Shown here: positions 8,457 to 16,798 of the stretch, piece after piece
How the letters are laid out: every line of letters starts with the position of its first letter
How positions within the stretch are numbered: the stretch's first letter is position 1
Origin: Desulfocurvus vexinensis DSM 17965
Lineage (GTDB): Bacteria > Desulfobacterota > Desulfovibrionia > Desulfovibrionales > Desulfovibrionaceae
Direction: 5' to 3'
Length of the DNA stretch: 64,000 bases
NCBI RefSeq assembly: GCF_000519125.1
Contig: NZ_JAEX01000010.1
Span: forward strand, 46,301-110,300
The notes under the pieces: model-generated
Databases searched by the model: none
Told to the model about the DNA's origin: nothing
The model's input: only the letters and a program-made list of their open reading frames with translations
Position numbers and translations under genes: made by a program

Positions 8457-9629
8457 CTAGGGCACGATGACCCCGGCGACCTTGTCCAGGGCCTCGGTCA
8501 GAGTCCTGTCGTCCAGGGCGTAGGAAAAACGCACGCAGCGGTCGTCGCCAAAGGCCGCGCCCGGCACGGCGGCCACCCCGGCCTCCTCGAGCAGCACGGT
8601 GCACATGGCCGTGGAGTCGGGCATGCGCTCGGTGTACAGCGCGCTCACGTCGGGGAACACGTAGAACGCCCCGTCGGGCCGCGGGCAGACCACCCCGGGC
8701 CAGGACGACACGATGCCGTGGGCCAGCTCGCGCCTGCGGGCGAAGGCCTCGCACATGGTGTCCATGAAATCCGTGGGCCCGGTCAGCGCGGCCACGGCGG
8801 CCTTCTGGGCGATGGAGCAGATGTTGGAGGTGCTCTGGCCCTGGATCTTGCTCATGGCCTTGACGAGGTCCGGATGGGCCAGGACGAAGCCCACGCGCCA
8901 GCCGGTCATGGCAAAGCTCTTGGACAAGCCGTTGACCACGGCCACATGCTCGGGGTGGCGCTCCCAGAAGGGCGCCAGGCTCACGGGCCGGGCCGGGGCG
9001 TAGACCAGCCGGTCGTAGATCTCGTCGGAGACGATGAACACGTCGCGGGCCACGGCCCACTCGGCCAGGGCCGTCAGCTCGGCGGCGCTGTAGTGCACGC
9101 CCGTGGGGTTGGAGGGCGAGTTGAGCAGCAGCATGCGCGTGCGCGGCGTCCTGGCGGCGTCCAGGTCGGCCGGGGTGATCTTGAAGCCCTGCTCCGCGCC
9201 CGAAGGCACCACCACCGGCTCGGCGTCGGCCAGCTGGACCATGGCCGGATAGCTCACCCAGTAGGGCCCGGGAATGAGCACCTGGTCGCCGGGGTTGAGC
9301 AGGGCCTGTATGACGTTGTACAGCGCCTGCTTGCCGCCGTTGGTGACCATGGTGGCTTCCATGGCGGCGCTGGTGCCGTAATGGCCGTTGAAATAGCCCG
9401 CCACGGCCTCGCGCAGCTCGGGGATGCCCGGCACCTGGGTATAGCGGGTGAAGCCCGCGTCCAGGGCGGCCTTGGCGGCCTCGCGGATGTGCGCGGGGGT
9501 ACCGAAGTCCGGCTCGCCCACGGAAAGGCTGACGATGCTGCGGCCCTGGGCGCGCAGGTCCATGGCCTTGGCCGAAATGGCCAGGGTTGCCGAGGGCTTC
9601 ACGTTCTGGAGTTTCTTGGCGATCTGCAT
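8457..9629 (-). CDS. Class I PLP-dependent aminotransferase (aspartate aminotransferase-like)
   Basis: This 390-residue fold-type I aminotransferase resembles bacterial type Ib aspartate aminotransferases. It has SVGEPDFGTP for cofactor and substrate binding, TNGGKQALYN, SPSNPTG, SDEIYDRL, and GLSKSFAMTGWRVG, whose Lys forms the Schiff base with pyridoxal phosphate. The likely reaction is transfer of the amino group from aspartate or a similar amino acid to 2-oxoglutarate. The ATG at 9629 fits the usual start (MQIAKKLQNVKPSAT); a longer open frame upstream has no family similarity. The gene faces away from the cysteine-containing PAS kinase gene across a ~200-base gap and leads into the two-component pair downstream. 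Confidence 0.92.
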   Translation of the reverse strand: MQIAKKLQNVKPSATLAISAKAMDLRAQGRSIVSLSVGEPDFGTPAHIREAAKAALDAGFTRYTQVPGIPELREAVAGYFNGHYGTSAAMEATMVTNGGKQALYNVIQALLNPGDQVLIPGPYWVSYPAMVQLADAEPVVVPSGAEQGFKITPADLDAARTPRTRMLLLNSPSNPTGVHYSAAELTALAEWAVARDVFIVSDEIYDRLVYAPARPVSLAPFWERHPEHVAVVNGLSKSFAMTGWRVGFVLAHPDLVKAMSKIQGQSTSNICSIAQKAAVAALTGPTDFMDTMCEAFARRRELAHGIVSSWPGVVCPRPDGAFYVFPDVSALYTERMPDSTAMCTVLLEEAGVAAVPGAAFGDDRCVRFSYALDDRTLTEALDKVAGVIVP

Positions 9630-9828
9630 GTCCGCTCTCGCAGGGGGTGGGGGGTGGGTGACAGGGCCCGGGGGCGCGGTGCGCCCGCCCGCCGTCCGAT
9701 GCGTCCCTCTTAGGGTAATTCCCGCCGAAGGTAAATGGCCCGTGCCCGCCGGGGCGCAGGGTGTTGCAGTTCCCGGCGCTTTGCCGTACCGTTTGGGCCC
9801 CCCTACCCCAACGCCGGATCCGCCGCCC

Positions 9829-11001
9829 ATGTTCCAGCCAGCATCCCTGCCGCTGTCCCCCATAGCCGAGCGCGCCCCGCGCGACGAGATCCTGCGCCTG
9901 CGCGCGCACCTCGAGGCCCACTGCGACCTTGGGCTGCTGGAAACCGTCCCGGCCATGGTCCTGGTGCTCGACGCCAGGCGCCAGGTGGTCCATGCCAGCC
10001 GCAGCCTGCTGGGCTACGCCGGGACGCAGGACCAGCCCATGGCCATGGCCGCCGCGCTGGGGCAGCGCCCCGGCGAGCTGTTCAGCTGCGTGCATTCCGT
10101 CGAAGCCGCCCACGGCTGCGGCGCGACCCGGGCCTGCGTGCAGTGCGGCGTACTCCGGAGCCTGCGCGACGCGGCCGCAGGCGCTGTGGCCGAGGACGAA
10201 GGCCGGATGCTCCTGCGCCGCAAGGGCCGCCTCGCCGCCGTGACCGTCACCGCGCGCGCCGTGGCCATGGACTTCGCGGGCCGGCCCTTCCTGCTGCTCT
10301 ACCTGCAGGACGTGCGCGACCGGCACGCCAGCGAGATCATGGAAGGCCTGTTCCTGCACGACGCCCTCAACGCCCTCAACGGCATCGTCGGCGCCGCCGG
10401 GCTGCTGCACGAGGAGACCGAGGGCGAGCCGCACGAGTTGGCGGGCATGGTCCTGGAGCGCGCCGGACACCTGGAGCACGAAATCCGCGCCTACCGCATG
10501 CTGCTCGACGCCGAAAAGTCCGAACTGGAGCTGCACCCCGGGCCCGTGGACCCCGGCGCGGCCTGCGCGGCCCTGGCCCGGCTCTTCGAGGCCCAGGCCC
10601 GCCAGCAGGGCGTGATGCTGGCCTGCGCCCCGGGCCCGCAGACCGCGCTGCACACCGACAAACGCATCCTGGTGCGCGTGCTGGAAAACCTCGTCAAGAA
10701 CGCCGTGGAGGCCTCGCCCCAGGGCGGCACGGTGACCGTCGGCCACACCGCCACGGACCACGGGGTGCGCTTTTTCGTGGCCAACGAGGCCGTGATGCCC
10801 GCCGAGGTGCGCGACCAGGTCTTCCAGCGCTTCTTCTCCACCAAGGGCCCCGGGCGCGGCCTGGGCACCTACGGCGTGCGCCTGCTCACGGAGAACTGCC
10901 TGCGCGGCGAGGTGGGCTTCACCTCCGAGCCGGGCGCGGGCACGGTGTTCCATGTGGAACTGCCCCGGTCCCTGGGCCCCGGCGGATCGGCGGCGCAGTG
11001 A
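9829..11001 (+). CDS. PAS-domain histidine kinase with four-cysteine motif
   Basis: This is a soluble 390-residue kinase with no membrane segment. The N-terminal PAS-like domain (about 35-165) contains Cys87, Cys97, Cys103 and Cys106 in the order C-x9-C-x5-C-x2-C, followed by a strand-rich end ([11 protein letters not shown]). A short dimerisation helix carries His177 in [13 protein letters not shown], an unusual H-D-x-x-N H-box. The ATPase domain has [10 protein letters not shown] and [12 protein letters not shown]. The cysteines suggest a metal or iron-sulfur cofactor or a thiol switch, hence redox or metal sensing; this is inference. No response regulator is adjacent. The TGA stop overlaps the GTG start of sfsA, so the pair is translationally coupled. 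Confidence 0.87.
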   Translation: MFQPASLPLSPIAERAPRDEILRLRAHLEAHCDLGLLETVPAMVLVLDARRQVVHASRSLLGYAGTQDQPMAMAAALGQRPGELFSCVHSVEAAHGCGATRACVQCGVLRSLRDAAAGAVAEDEGRMLLRRKGRLAAVTVTARAVAMDFAGRPFLLLYLQDVRDRHASEIMEGLFLHDALNALNGIVGAAGLLHEETEGEPHELAGMVLERAGHLEHEIRAYRMLLDAEKSELELHPGPVDPGAACAALARLFEAQARQQGVMLACAPGPQTALHTDKRILVRVLENLVKNAVEASPQGGTVTVGHTATDHGVRFFVANEAVMPAEVRDQVFQRFFSTKGPGRGLGTYGVRLLTENCLRGEVGFTSEPGAGTVFHVELPRSLGPGGSAAQ

Positions 11002-11708
11002 ACGCACCGCTGCTGCCCTTCCCTGCGGGCTGCCGGGAGGCGGCCTTCGTGCGCCGGGTCAAGCGCTTCAGCGTCGAGGCCCGGGCGCCAGGGGGCGCCA
11101 CGCTCTGGACGCACACCAACAACTCCGGGTCCATGCTCGGGCTGCTGCGGCCCGGGGCGCAGGTGCTGCTCTCCCCGGCGCCCGGAGCCGGGCGCAAGCT
11201 CAAGTGGACCCTGGAAACCATGGATTTCCACGGCGTGCGCGTGGGCGTGAACACCCTGACCCCCAACCGCCTGCTGCGCGCCGCGCACCTGGCCGGACGC
11301 CTGCCCGGCACCCGGGGCTACACGACCTTCCGCCCCGAGGCCGCAGTGGGCGACTCGCGCCTGGACGCGCGCCTGGACGGCCCGGCGGGCACCCTCTACG
11401 TGGAAGCCAAGAACGTGACCCTGGTGGAGGACGGCGTGGCGGCCTTTCCCGACGCGCCGACCCTGCGCGGGCAAAAGCACCTGCGCGAGCTGACGGCCCT
11501 GGCGGGCCGGGGCGTGCGTGTGGCCCTGTTCTGCCTGGTGCAGCGCGCCGACTGCGCCTGCTTCGGCCCGGCCGACTACGTGGACCCCGACTACGCCGCC
11601 CTGTTCTGGCAGGCCGTGGACGCAGGCGTGGAGATCTGGCCGTACCTGGGCCTGGTCACGGCCCGGGGCATCGACCTGGGCCCCCGGCTGCCCCTGGCGC
11701 CGCGCTAG
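10998..11708 (+). CDS. sfsA: SfsA family protein
   Basis: The 236 residues match SfsA (sugar fermentation stimulation protein), a widespread family with a nuclease-like fold whose E. coli member was linked to maltose metabolism and DNA binding. Family signatures present include a VKRFSVEA start, [50 protein letters not shown] and [12 protein letters not shown]. Length is normal for the family. The GTG start at 10998 overlaps the kinase stop codon (GTGA). Its molecular function is not settled in any organism, so coupling to a sensor kinase is notable but not explanatory. Confidence 0.93.
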   Translation: MNAPLLPFPAGCREAAFVRRVKRFSVEARAPGGATLWTHTNNSGSMLGLLRPGAQVLLSPAPGAGRKLKWTLETMDFHGVRVGVNTLTPNRLLRAAHLAGRLPGTRGYTTFRPEAAVGDSRLDARLDGPAGTLYVEAKNVTLVEDGVAAFPDAPTLRGQKHLRELTALAGRGVRVALFCLVQRADCACFGPADYVDPDYAALFWQAVDAGVEIWPYLGLVTARGIDLGPRLPLAPR

Positions 11709-11753
11709 GTGTGTGCACGCCCGGGGACGGTGCGCGCTCCTGGGGGCGGATAA

Positions 11754-11876
11754 GCCTCCGGCGGCTTAAGGGCCGTGGGCCCTTAAGAATCCCATTCGGG
11801 GAGGGCGTGGCGGCGCGCCGCCACGCCCTCCCAATGCGGGATGCTCAAGGGGCGTGCCCCTTGATCCGCCGGAGGC
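11754..11876. repeat. Cloverleaf-like intergenic repeat with closing stem and three hairpins
   Basis: An 11-base closing stem (11754-11764 GCCTCCGGCGG with 11866-11876) encloses three separate hairpins. The first is a 10-base stem 11765-11774/11778-11787. The second is a 17-base perfect palindrome arm pair 11799-11815/11816-11832, which can be extended with a small bulge through CATT/AATG. The third is 11845-11853/11856-11864. The unit lies between the convergent ends of sfsA and the M99 carboxypeptidase gene and could end transcription from both sides. The regular layout suggests a dispersed repeat element rather than chance. Confidence 0.7.
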
Positions 11877-11940
11877 AAATCCACCCAGGGGATACGCGCA
11901 CCGCCCCCAGGCTTCCGCCTGCCGGGACGAGGGGGCGCGG

Positions 11941-13677
11941 CTAGAGCGAACCGGCGGCCAGGGTCATGCTGCCCAGGGGCAGGAAGGTGGTGGCCTGGCG
12001 CATGGTCAGGGGCAGGTTGTCGCCCGGGCGCAGTTCGAAGCCGGAAGCCCACGGGGCCAGGTCGTTGCCCGTGGTGGCCAGCAGCTTGTCGCGCGGGCCG
12101 TTGCTCCACACGTCGGCCAGCCGGTAGCGGCCCGGGGGCAGGGTCACGCTGCCCCCGGCCAGCCAGGGCACCACCACCTCGCCGGACGGCCCGTCCAGGC
12201 GCAGGGCGTGGATCTCGCGCGGCAGGACCCGCAGCGCGAATTCGGAGCGGCGCATGCCGGGCGTTTCGCGGACCACGCGGCACAGCACGCCCCCGCCTCC
12301 GGCCTTTTCCAGATACCGCCCGATGAAGGCCCCGGTGTCGAGGATGATCTCCTGCCCGGCGTCCTGGCCGTCGTTGCCCAGGGGCTGGCTCACGTAGCCC
12401 TTGAGGTTGAGCACCTCGCCCTCGGGCCCGGTGGCGCCCCAGACTCCCTCCAGCAGGAGCTGGTCGCCCTCCAGGGCGTCCAGGGTGCCGCCCTCGGGCA
12501 CGAAGCGCAGCTCCCCGTTGATCCAGCAGGCGAACAGCACCCCGCCTGAGGCCTTAGGGCCGCCAGCCTCGTTCCAGTCCACGCGCACGCTGCCCACCCG
12601 GTCGCCGTCGGCCAGCACGTCCAGCCGGGGAATGCGGTTCAGGGCCAGGCGCGGCGCGACCACGAGGTTCTGGTCGGGCCGGTCGGGGGCGACCACGGCG
12701 GGGACGGCGTCGCACAGCGAGGCCCCGCGCACGGCGCTGGCCTCGATGCGGCTGCCCGGACCCAGGGCCAGGACGATCTCACCCCCCGGGGGCAGGGGCT
12801 GGCCGTTGACCACCACCGACAGAGCCTGCGCGCGTTCCACGTCCTGCTCGTTGAAGTCGGGCACCTCGACCTCGACCCCGTACTGAGCCAGGATCAGGCA
12901 GGTGGCGCGCACCTGCTGGCGAACCTTCCAGCCCAGCTGGCTGATGTTCTTGCTGACCTCGATGGCCAGGGCCGGGATGCCCGCCTCGGACAGGGCGTGG
13001 TAGGTCAGCGACTTGCGCTGCTCGGGGTGCGCGGTCCGGGTGGAAAAGGTATCGGTGTTGAAGAGCTTGAACTGCCAGGCCGGAACGATGGACGTGTTGA
13101 GTTCGTCAAGCACCGAGGTGGCCACCTGGGCCAGGTTGATGCGTCCGCCGTACAGCGGGGTGTCGATGATGATGGACTGGCCGTAGCGGCCCGGGTTGCG
13201 CAGGCCGTCCACGTAGGTCGGGTGGTAGAAGCCCGAGCCCTCGTGCAGGTGGATGAAGGCGTCGGAGCGGCGCAGCAGGAAGCGGATGGCCCGGGCCAGG
13301 CGGTCCTCGAAGAAGGTGTTGTAGTCCTGGTCGAAGCGGCGGTTGAGGTCCACGTTGATCTGGCGCTTCTTGGCCAGCACCGTGGGCACGTTGGCCCGGG
13401 GGATGACGATCAGGTTGCCCTTGCGCACCTGGGCGCGGGTCAGGATCTGGGCCGCCAGGTAGCCGGAGACCTCGTCGCCCTGGATACCGCCCTGGACCAT
13501 GACCGTGGGCCCGGGCTCCTTGCCGCGCAGGAAATGCACGTCCAGCGGATACTGGGTTCCGGCGAAGAACGTGAAGCGGGGGGGCAGTTCCGTGGCCAGG
13601 GCAGGCGCGGCCAGGGCCATCAGGGCCAGGGCCGCCAGCAGGCTAAGACAGAATCCGCGCCAACGGATAGACGTCAC
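11941..13677 (-). CDS. M99-type (Csd4/Pgp1-like) peptidoglycan carboxypeptidase
   Basis: This is a secreted ~578-residue protein with a signal peptide (about 1-28, ending LAAPALA). The catalytic part (about 30-270) is a carboxypeptidase of the M14 clan with an atypical zinc site: GGIQGDE gives Gln66 and Glu69 where M14 enzymes have His and Glu, then FIHLHEG (His145) and a later ALAIEVS glutamate. A glutamine zinc ligand is the hallmark of Helicobacter Csd4, which trims muropeptide tripeptides to dipeptides and sets helical cell shape. The C-terminal ~300 residues are beta-rich. The GTG at 13677 is chosen because it directly precedes the signal peptide; it overlaps the upstream gene by 35 bases, and the start is the least certain part. 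It is last in an operon with an L,D-transpeptidase. Confidence 0.8.
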   Translation of the reverse strand: MTSIRWRGFCLSLLAALALMALAAPALATELPPRFTFFAGTQYPLDVHFLRGKEPGPTVMVQGGIQGDEVSGYLAAQILTRAQVRKGNLIVIPRANVPTVLAKKRQINVDLNRRFDQDYNTFFEDRLARAIRFLLRRSDAFIHLHEGSGFYHPTYVDGLRNPGRYGQSIIIDTPLYGGRINLAQVATSVLDELNTSIVPAWQFKLFNTDTFSTRTAHPEQRKSLTYHALSEAGIPALAIEVSKNISQLGWKVRQQVRATCLILAQYGVEVEVPDFNEQDVERAQALSVVVNGQPLPPGGEIVLALGPGSRIEASAVRGASLCDAVPAVVAPDRPDQNLVVAPRLALNRIPRLDVLADGDRVGSVRVDWNEAGGPKASGGVLFACWINGELRFVPEGGTLDALEGDQLLLEGVWGATGPEGEVLNLKGYVSQPLGNDGQDAGQEIILDTGAFIGRYLEKAGGGGVLCRVVRETPGMRRSEFALRVLPREIHALRLDGPSGEVVVPWLAGGSVTLPPGRYRLADVWSNGPRDKLLATTGNDLAPWASGFELRPGDNLPLTMRQATTFLPLGSMTLAAGSL

Positions 13678-14359
13678 TGAAGATAACCTGCCCTTCGTTA
13701 TTCTTGATGACCAGACGCAGGCCAAAGACCTCGCCCCGGGTCAGCCCGGCGGGCAGCCCGAAGGAGGTGGAAATCTGCTTGAAACGCTGGATCTGGAAGA
13801 TGAGGTCGCTTTCGTTCAATTGCGGCTGCTTGTCCTTGCCGTCGTTGGCCACGACGACCAGGGAGGCGACGCCGGCGATGGCGTCCTCGGTCTGCAGGTT
13901 GTTCAGGTTGAAGACCACCTGGATGTGGCGCTCGCCGTTGATGCGCGCCTGCATGTTGTCCACACGCACCTGCTGCAGGTCGGTGCGGGTGAAGATCCGC
14001 GTGAGGTCCACCGGGGGCTGGGGCGGCGCGGGGGGCGCCTTGGCGGCACCCTGGCCCCCGGCGCCGGGCTCTGCGGCCTCCTTGGCGGCGTTGGACTTGA
14101 GGATCTGCTCGATGTTCTTCAGGCGCTCCAGCTCGATGTGCGCCTCGCGCAGCTCGCGCATCACGGCGGTGTGCTCCTCGTGCAGGGCCTGGTTCTCCCG
14201 CCAGAAGGCCAGACCGAAGTACCCGCCCGCTCCCGCCACGGCCATGAGCACCAGCAGGAAATACAGCCCCAGCTTGAGCCACACCGGGGCCACCCGGTAG
14301 CGGCGCACGGGAGTGTTGTCGCGCATCATCAGGACGTTGTACTTGGCCTTGCTGCTCAT
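13643..14359 (-). CDS. Single-pass membrane protein with coiled coil, unknown function
   Basis: I do not recognise this 238-residue protein. A basic cytoplasmic N-terminus (about 1-27) precedes one membrane helix (about 28-52). A coiled-coil stretch (about 53-92) rich in Glu, Arg and Leu follows, then a proline/alanine linker and a ~120-residue beta-rich C-terminal domain outside the membrane. This build is common in proteins that scaffold cell-wall enzymes. Its ATG directly follows the TAG stop of the L,D-transpeptidase gene with no gap, and its 3' end overlaps the carboxypeptidase gene, so the products are probably made together. A role in holding or regulating the two peptidoglycan enzymes is inferred from position only. 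Confidence 0.8.
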   Translation of the reverse strand: MSSKAKYNVLMMRDNTPVRRYRVAPVWLKLGLYFLLVLMAVAGAGGYFGLAFWRENQALHEEHTAVMRELREAHIELERLKNIEQILKSNAAKEAAEPGAGGQGAAKAPPAPPQPPVDLTRIFTRTDLQQVRVDNMQARINGERHIQVVFNLNNLQTEDAIAGVASLVVVANDGKDKQPQLNESDLIFQIQRFKQISTSFGLPAGLTRGEVFGLRLVIKNNEGQVIFSDVYPLARILS

Positions 14360-15631
14360 CTACAGGGGCCTCCAGTCTTCGCGAAGGATCTTCCATCCCG
14401 CGCCGTGGGGCACCATGAGCAGGGTCTTGACGCCCTTGTCCTCGTAGCCGCCCTTGGCGGCGTAGGTCTGGTTGAAGGTCACCTCGATGCCTTCGGGCGC
14501 CAGGGCGTAGCGCTGTGAGCCGAAGACCACGCGCTTGGGCGTGGCCACGGGCCACAGCTGGGCCTTGTGCTCGCGGATGGCGTGGCCCGAGCGCTCGCCC
14601 TGGGTGGCTCCGGGGGCGAAGTGCTTCATGTAGCCCGCCAGGTCCGCGCGCTCCCAGGCCTTGCGCCAGGCGTCGATGACCGGGGCGATTTCGGCCCTGG
14701 AGCGCTCCAGGTAGGCGCCGTCCAGGGTCACGCCGGTGCGCTCCCACTCGCGGCCCACGATGCGCAGCCCGCCGCCAGCCCCGCGCATCCAGTACAGGCG
14801 GCTGATGCCCTCGGAAACCAGGGCCGGGGAGCGGTAGTACTGCCGGAAATAGGTGACCACGTAATCCGGCCCGGCCAGGGCGCGCACGTCGTGGGCCAGG
14901 ACGCGGATCCAGGCGTAGCGCTCGAACAGGCTGCGCTTCTGGGCCCTGAAGCGCTCGAAGTCCCCTTCACCCGCCTCGGAGTAGGCCTTGGGGTCGTAGT
15001 AGGAGAAGAACTCCTCGGAGCCCGTCTCCCAGGCCCGGGCCCATTTGTTCACCAGGGTCACGGCCTCTTCGAGATCGCGGGCGGCCCCGGCGTCGGCCAC
15101 GGCGTCGGTGCGCACGGCCAGTTCGCTGGAGATGACCACCGGGGTGCCCGGGTCCAGGGACTGGCCCAGGACCTTGAGATCCGGCGTATTCATGGCCACG
15201 CAGCCGCGCGTGTCACGCGGGACGATGTTCCTGCCCCGGCCATGGATCCAGATGCCGTACCCGGTCTTGCCCTTGAGGCGGTCCACCGGGTTGGGGTAGT
15301 TCAGGGGGTAGGCGAGGTTGCCGTACATTTCCCAGTCCAGGGGCCGGGTCATGCGCCCCTCGACGAAGTACACGCCCTCGGGGGTGCGCAGGTCGCCCAT
15401 GGACTGCTTGTCGCCGTTGCCCTGCCCGGTGGTGCAGGGGTAGCTCGACAGCTCCTTGAGCGGGCTCTGCCGGGCGTAGAGGTGCAGCTTTTGCGACGCC
15501 TTGTCCACCGCGAGAAACTTGTGCGGCAGGCTGGGGTGCCCGGCGATGTTCGCCTTCCACCCCTCACCAGTGGCCGGGCCCGCCCAGAGCAGGCAGGCCG
15601 ACAGAGCAGCGAGGATACAGAGCCTTCTCAC
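14360..15631 (-). CDS. L,D-transpeptidase/carboxypeptidase (YkuD domain), Csd6/Pgp2-like
   Basis: A signal peptide (about 1-22) leads to a YkuD catalytic domain (about 38-170) with IHGRGR (His130) and DTRGCVAM (nucleophile Cys144). The long C-terminal region (about 190-423) appears to contain two NTF2-like repeats, for example NKWARAWETGSEEFFSYYD and DAWRKAWERADLAGYMKHF. Helicobacter Csd6 and Campylobacter Pgp2 share a YkuD domain followed by an NTF2-like pocket and act as L,D-carboxypeptidases that trim tetrapeptides to tripeptides, the substrate of Csd4/Pgp1. The same pathway is inferred here because an M99 carboxypeptidase is encoded two genes downstream. Cross-linking L,D-transpeptidase activity is the alternative. 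The gene starts 7 bases after the lipoprotein gene. Confidence 0.83.
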   Translation of the reverse strand: MRRLCILAALSACLLWAGPATGEGWKANIAGHPSLPHKFLAVDKASQKLHLYARQSPLKELSSYPCTTGQGNGDKQSMGDLRTPEGVYFVEGRMTRPLDWEMYGNLAYPLNYPNPVDRLKGKTGYGIWIHGRGRNIVPRDTRGCVAMNTPDLKVLGQSLDPGTPVVISSELAVRTDAVADAGAARDLEEAVTLVNKWARAWETGSEEFFSYYDPKAYSEAGEGDFERFRAQKRSLFERYAWIRVLAHDVRALAGPDYVVTYFRQYYRSPALVSEGISRLYWMRGAGGGLRIVGREWERTGVTLDGAYLERSRAEIAPVIDAWRKAWERADLAGYMKHFAPGATQGERSGHAIREHKAQLWPVATPKRVVFGSQRYALAPEGIEVTFNQTYAAKGGYEDKGVKTLLMVPHGAGWKILREDWRPL

Positions 15632-15638
15632 GACGCCC

Positions 15639-16253
15639 CTACTTGGAAGTCACCCAGGTGAATTCGATTCGTCCGGCAGGGCCGGCGACCACCAAAGCCA
15701 GCGGCCCCTCGGGCACGTCCTGGAACCGCACCGTGTAGAAGCTGCGCCAGCGCGTGGCATACGGGAAAAATGCCGTCAGCTTCTCGGCAGGCCAGAAATC
15801 CCGCTCCATGGGCCTGATTTCCTGGGGGTATAGCGTATTTGCCCCGGAGAGTGCAAACACCTTGAAGCGTTCGTTGCGCAAAGACAGCCTGTCGGCCCCG
15901 CCGCCGGGCGCGGCCAGGGCCAGGACGATCTCCAGCCCCTGCTGCGCGGCCACCTGCTGCCCCGCGAGGGCGCGGGCCGCCTCGTCCCCGGTCTGACCGT
16001 ACAGCTCGGCGTATTTGTCCACGAAGGCCCGGCGCCAGTCCTCGGCCTTGAGGGTCGCCGCGGCGGAAAAGGCCAGGTTCACCCCGTCGTAGACGGCGCC
16101 CGAGCGCGTCCAGCGCCGGGTGGTCTGCATGTAGGGGTCGGTCATGTCGGGCCACAGCAGGGTGGCCGCGTCGCGCGTGGCCGTCTGGCAGGCCGGGGCC
16201 GCGAGGGCCAGGGCCAGCGCCAGGGCCAGGACGATTCTAGTCGGCAGCCGCAT
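15639..16253 (-). CDS. Putative secreted or lipoprotein of unknown function
   Basis: This ~204-residue protein has a hydrophobic N-terminus ending LALAAPAC, a weak lipobox with Cys about 22 residues in, so it may be a lipoprotein or simply secreted. The rest is mixed alpha/beta, with the phrases YAELYGQTGDEAARALAG and GPAGRIEFTWVTSK. I do not recognise the family. Its 5' end overlaps the 3' end of pyrE by 17 bases and it is followed after 7 bases by the L,D-transpeptidase gene. The ATG at 16253 has AGGAG 11 bases upstream; a GTG four codons earlier (16265) is the alternative. Envelope function is inferred from neighbours. Confidence 0.75.
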   Translation of the reverse strand: MRLPTRIVLALALALALAAPACQTATRDAATLLWPDMTDPYMQTTRRWTRSGAVYDGVNLAFSAAATLKAEDWRRAFVDKYAELYGQTGDEAARALAGQQVAAQQGLEIVLALAAPGGGADRLSLRNERFKVFALSGANTLYPQEIRPMERDFWPAEKLTAFFPYATRWRSFYTVRFQDVPEGPLALVVAGPAGRIEFTWVTSK

Positions 16254-16797
16254 GGAGCAGTTCACTCCTGGTGAAGATGGACGTCAGCTCGTATCCGGCC
16301 CGGGCCAGGTTTTCGCGCCCGCCCTCCTCGCGGTCGAGCACGCACAGCACGCCGACCACCTCCAGCCCCTCGGCGCGCACGCGCTCCAGGGCCTTCTGCA
16401 ACGTGCCCCCGGTGGTCACCACGTCTTCCAGCAGCACGACCTTGTCGCCGGGGGCGAAGTTGGCCATGCCTTCGAGGTACTGGTTGGTGCCGTGGCCCTT
16501 GGGCTGCTTGCGCACGATGAACCCGGGCAGGGGGCGGCCCTCGGTGTAGGAGACCACCGTCACGGCGCTGACCAGCGGGTCCGCGCCCAGGGTCATGCCC
16601 CCTACGCCTTTGATAGCATAATCTTTGAGAAGTTCAAGGAACAACCGCCCCAGCAGCCAGGCGCCCTGGGGGTGCAAGGCCGTCTGCTTGCAGTCGAAAT
16701 AGTAGTCGCTCTTGCGGCCCGAGGTCAGGGTGAAATCGCCTTCCCGGTAGGACTTTTCCTTGAGGAGCCGGGCCAGGTCGCGCCGAATCTGCTGCAT
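16237..16797 (-). CDS. pyrE: Orotate phosphoribosyltransferase
   Basis: This 186-residue enzyme joins orotate to phosphoribosyl pyrophosphate to give orotidine monophosphate in pyrimidine synthesis. The PRPP-binding motif is clear: VVLLEDVVTTGGTL, with the acidic pair before the TTGGT loop. Other family marks are FTLTSGRKSDYYFDCK at the N-terminus and RKQPKGHGTNQ for the flexible catalytic loop. It starts one base after the purB stop codon, so it is translated from the purB message. Downstream it overlaps an envelope gene, placing nucleotide and cell-wall genes on one transcript. Confidence 0.95.
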   Translation of the reverse strand: MQQIRRDLARLLKEKSYREGDFTLTSGRKSDYYFDCKQTALHPQGAWLLGRLFLELLKDYAIKGVGGMTLGADPLVSAVTVVSYTEGRPLPGFIVRKQPKGHGTNQYLEGMANFAPGDKVVLLEDVVTTGGTLQKALERVRAEGLEVVGVLCVLDREEGGRENLARAGYELTSIFTRSELLHAAAD

Positions 16798-16798
16798 G

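Noticed and set aside
13643..13725. Carboxypeptidase start at 13725 giving 16 more residues
   Set aside because: It would put a charged stretch before the signal peptide and enlarge the overlap with the upstream gene to 83 bases; the GTG at 13677 fits a secreted protein better.
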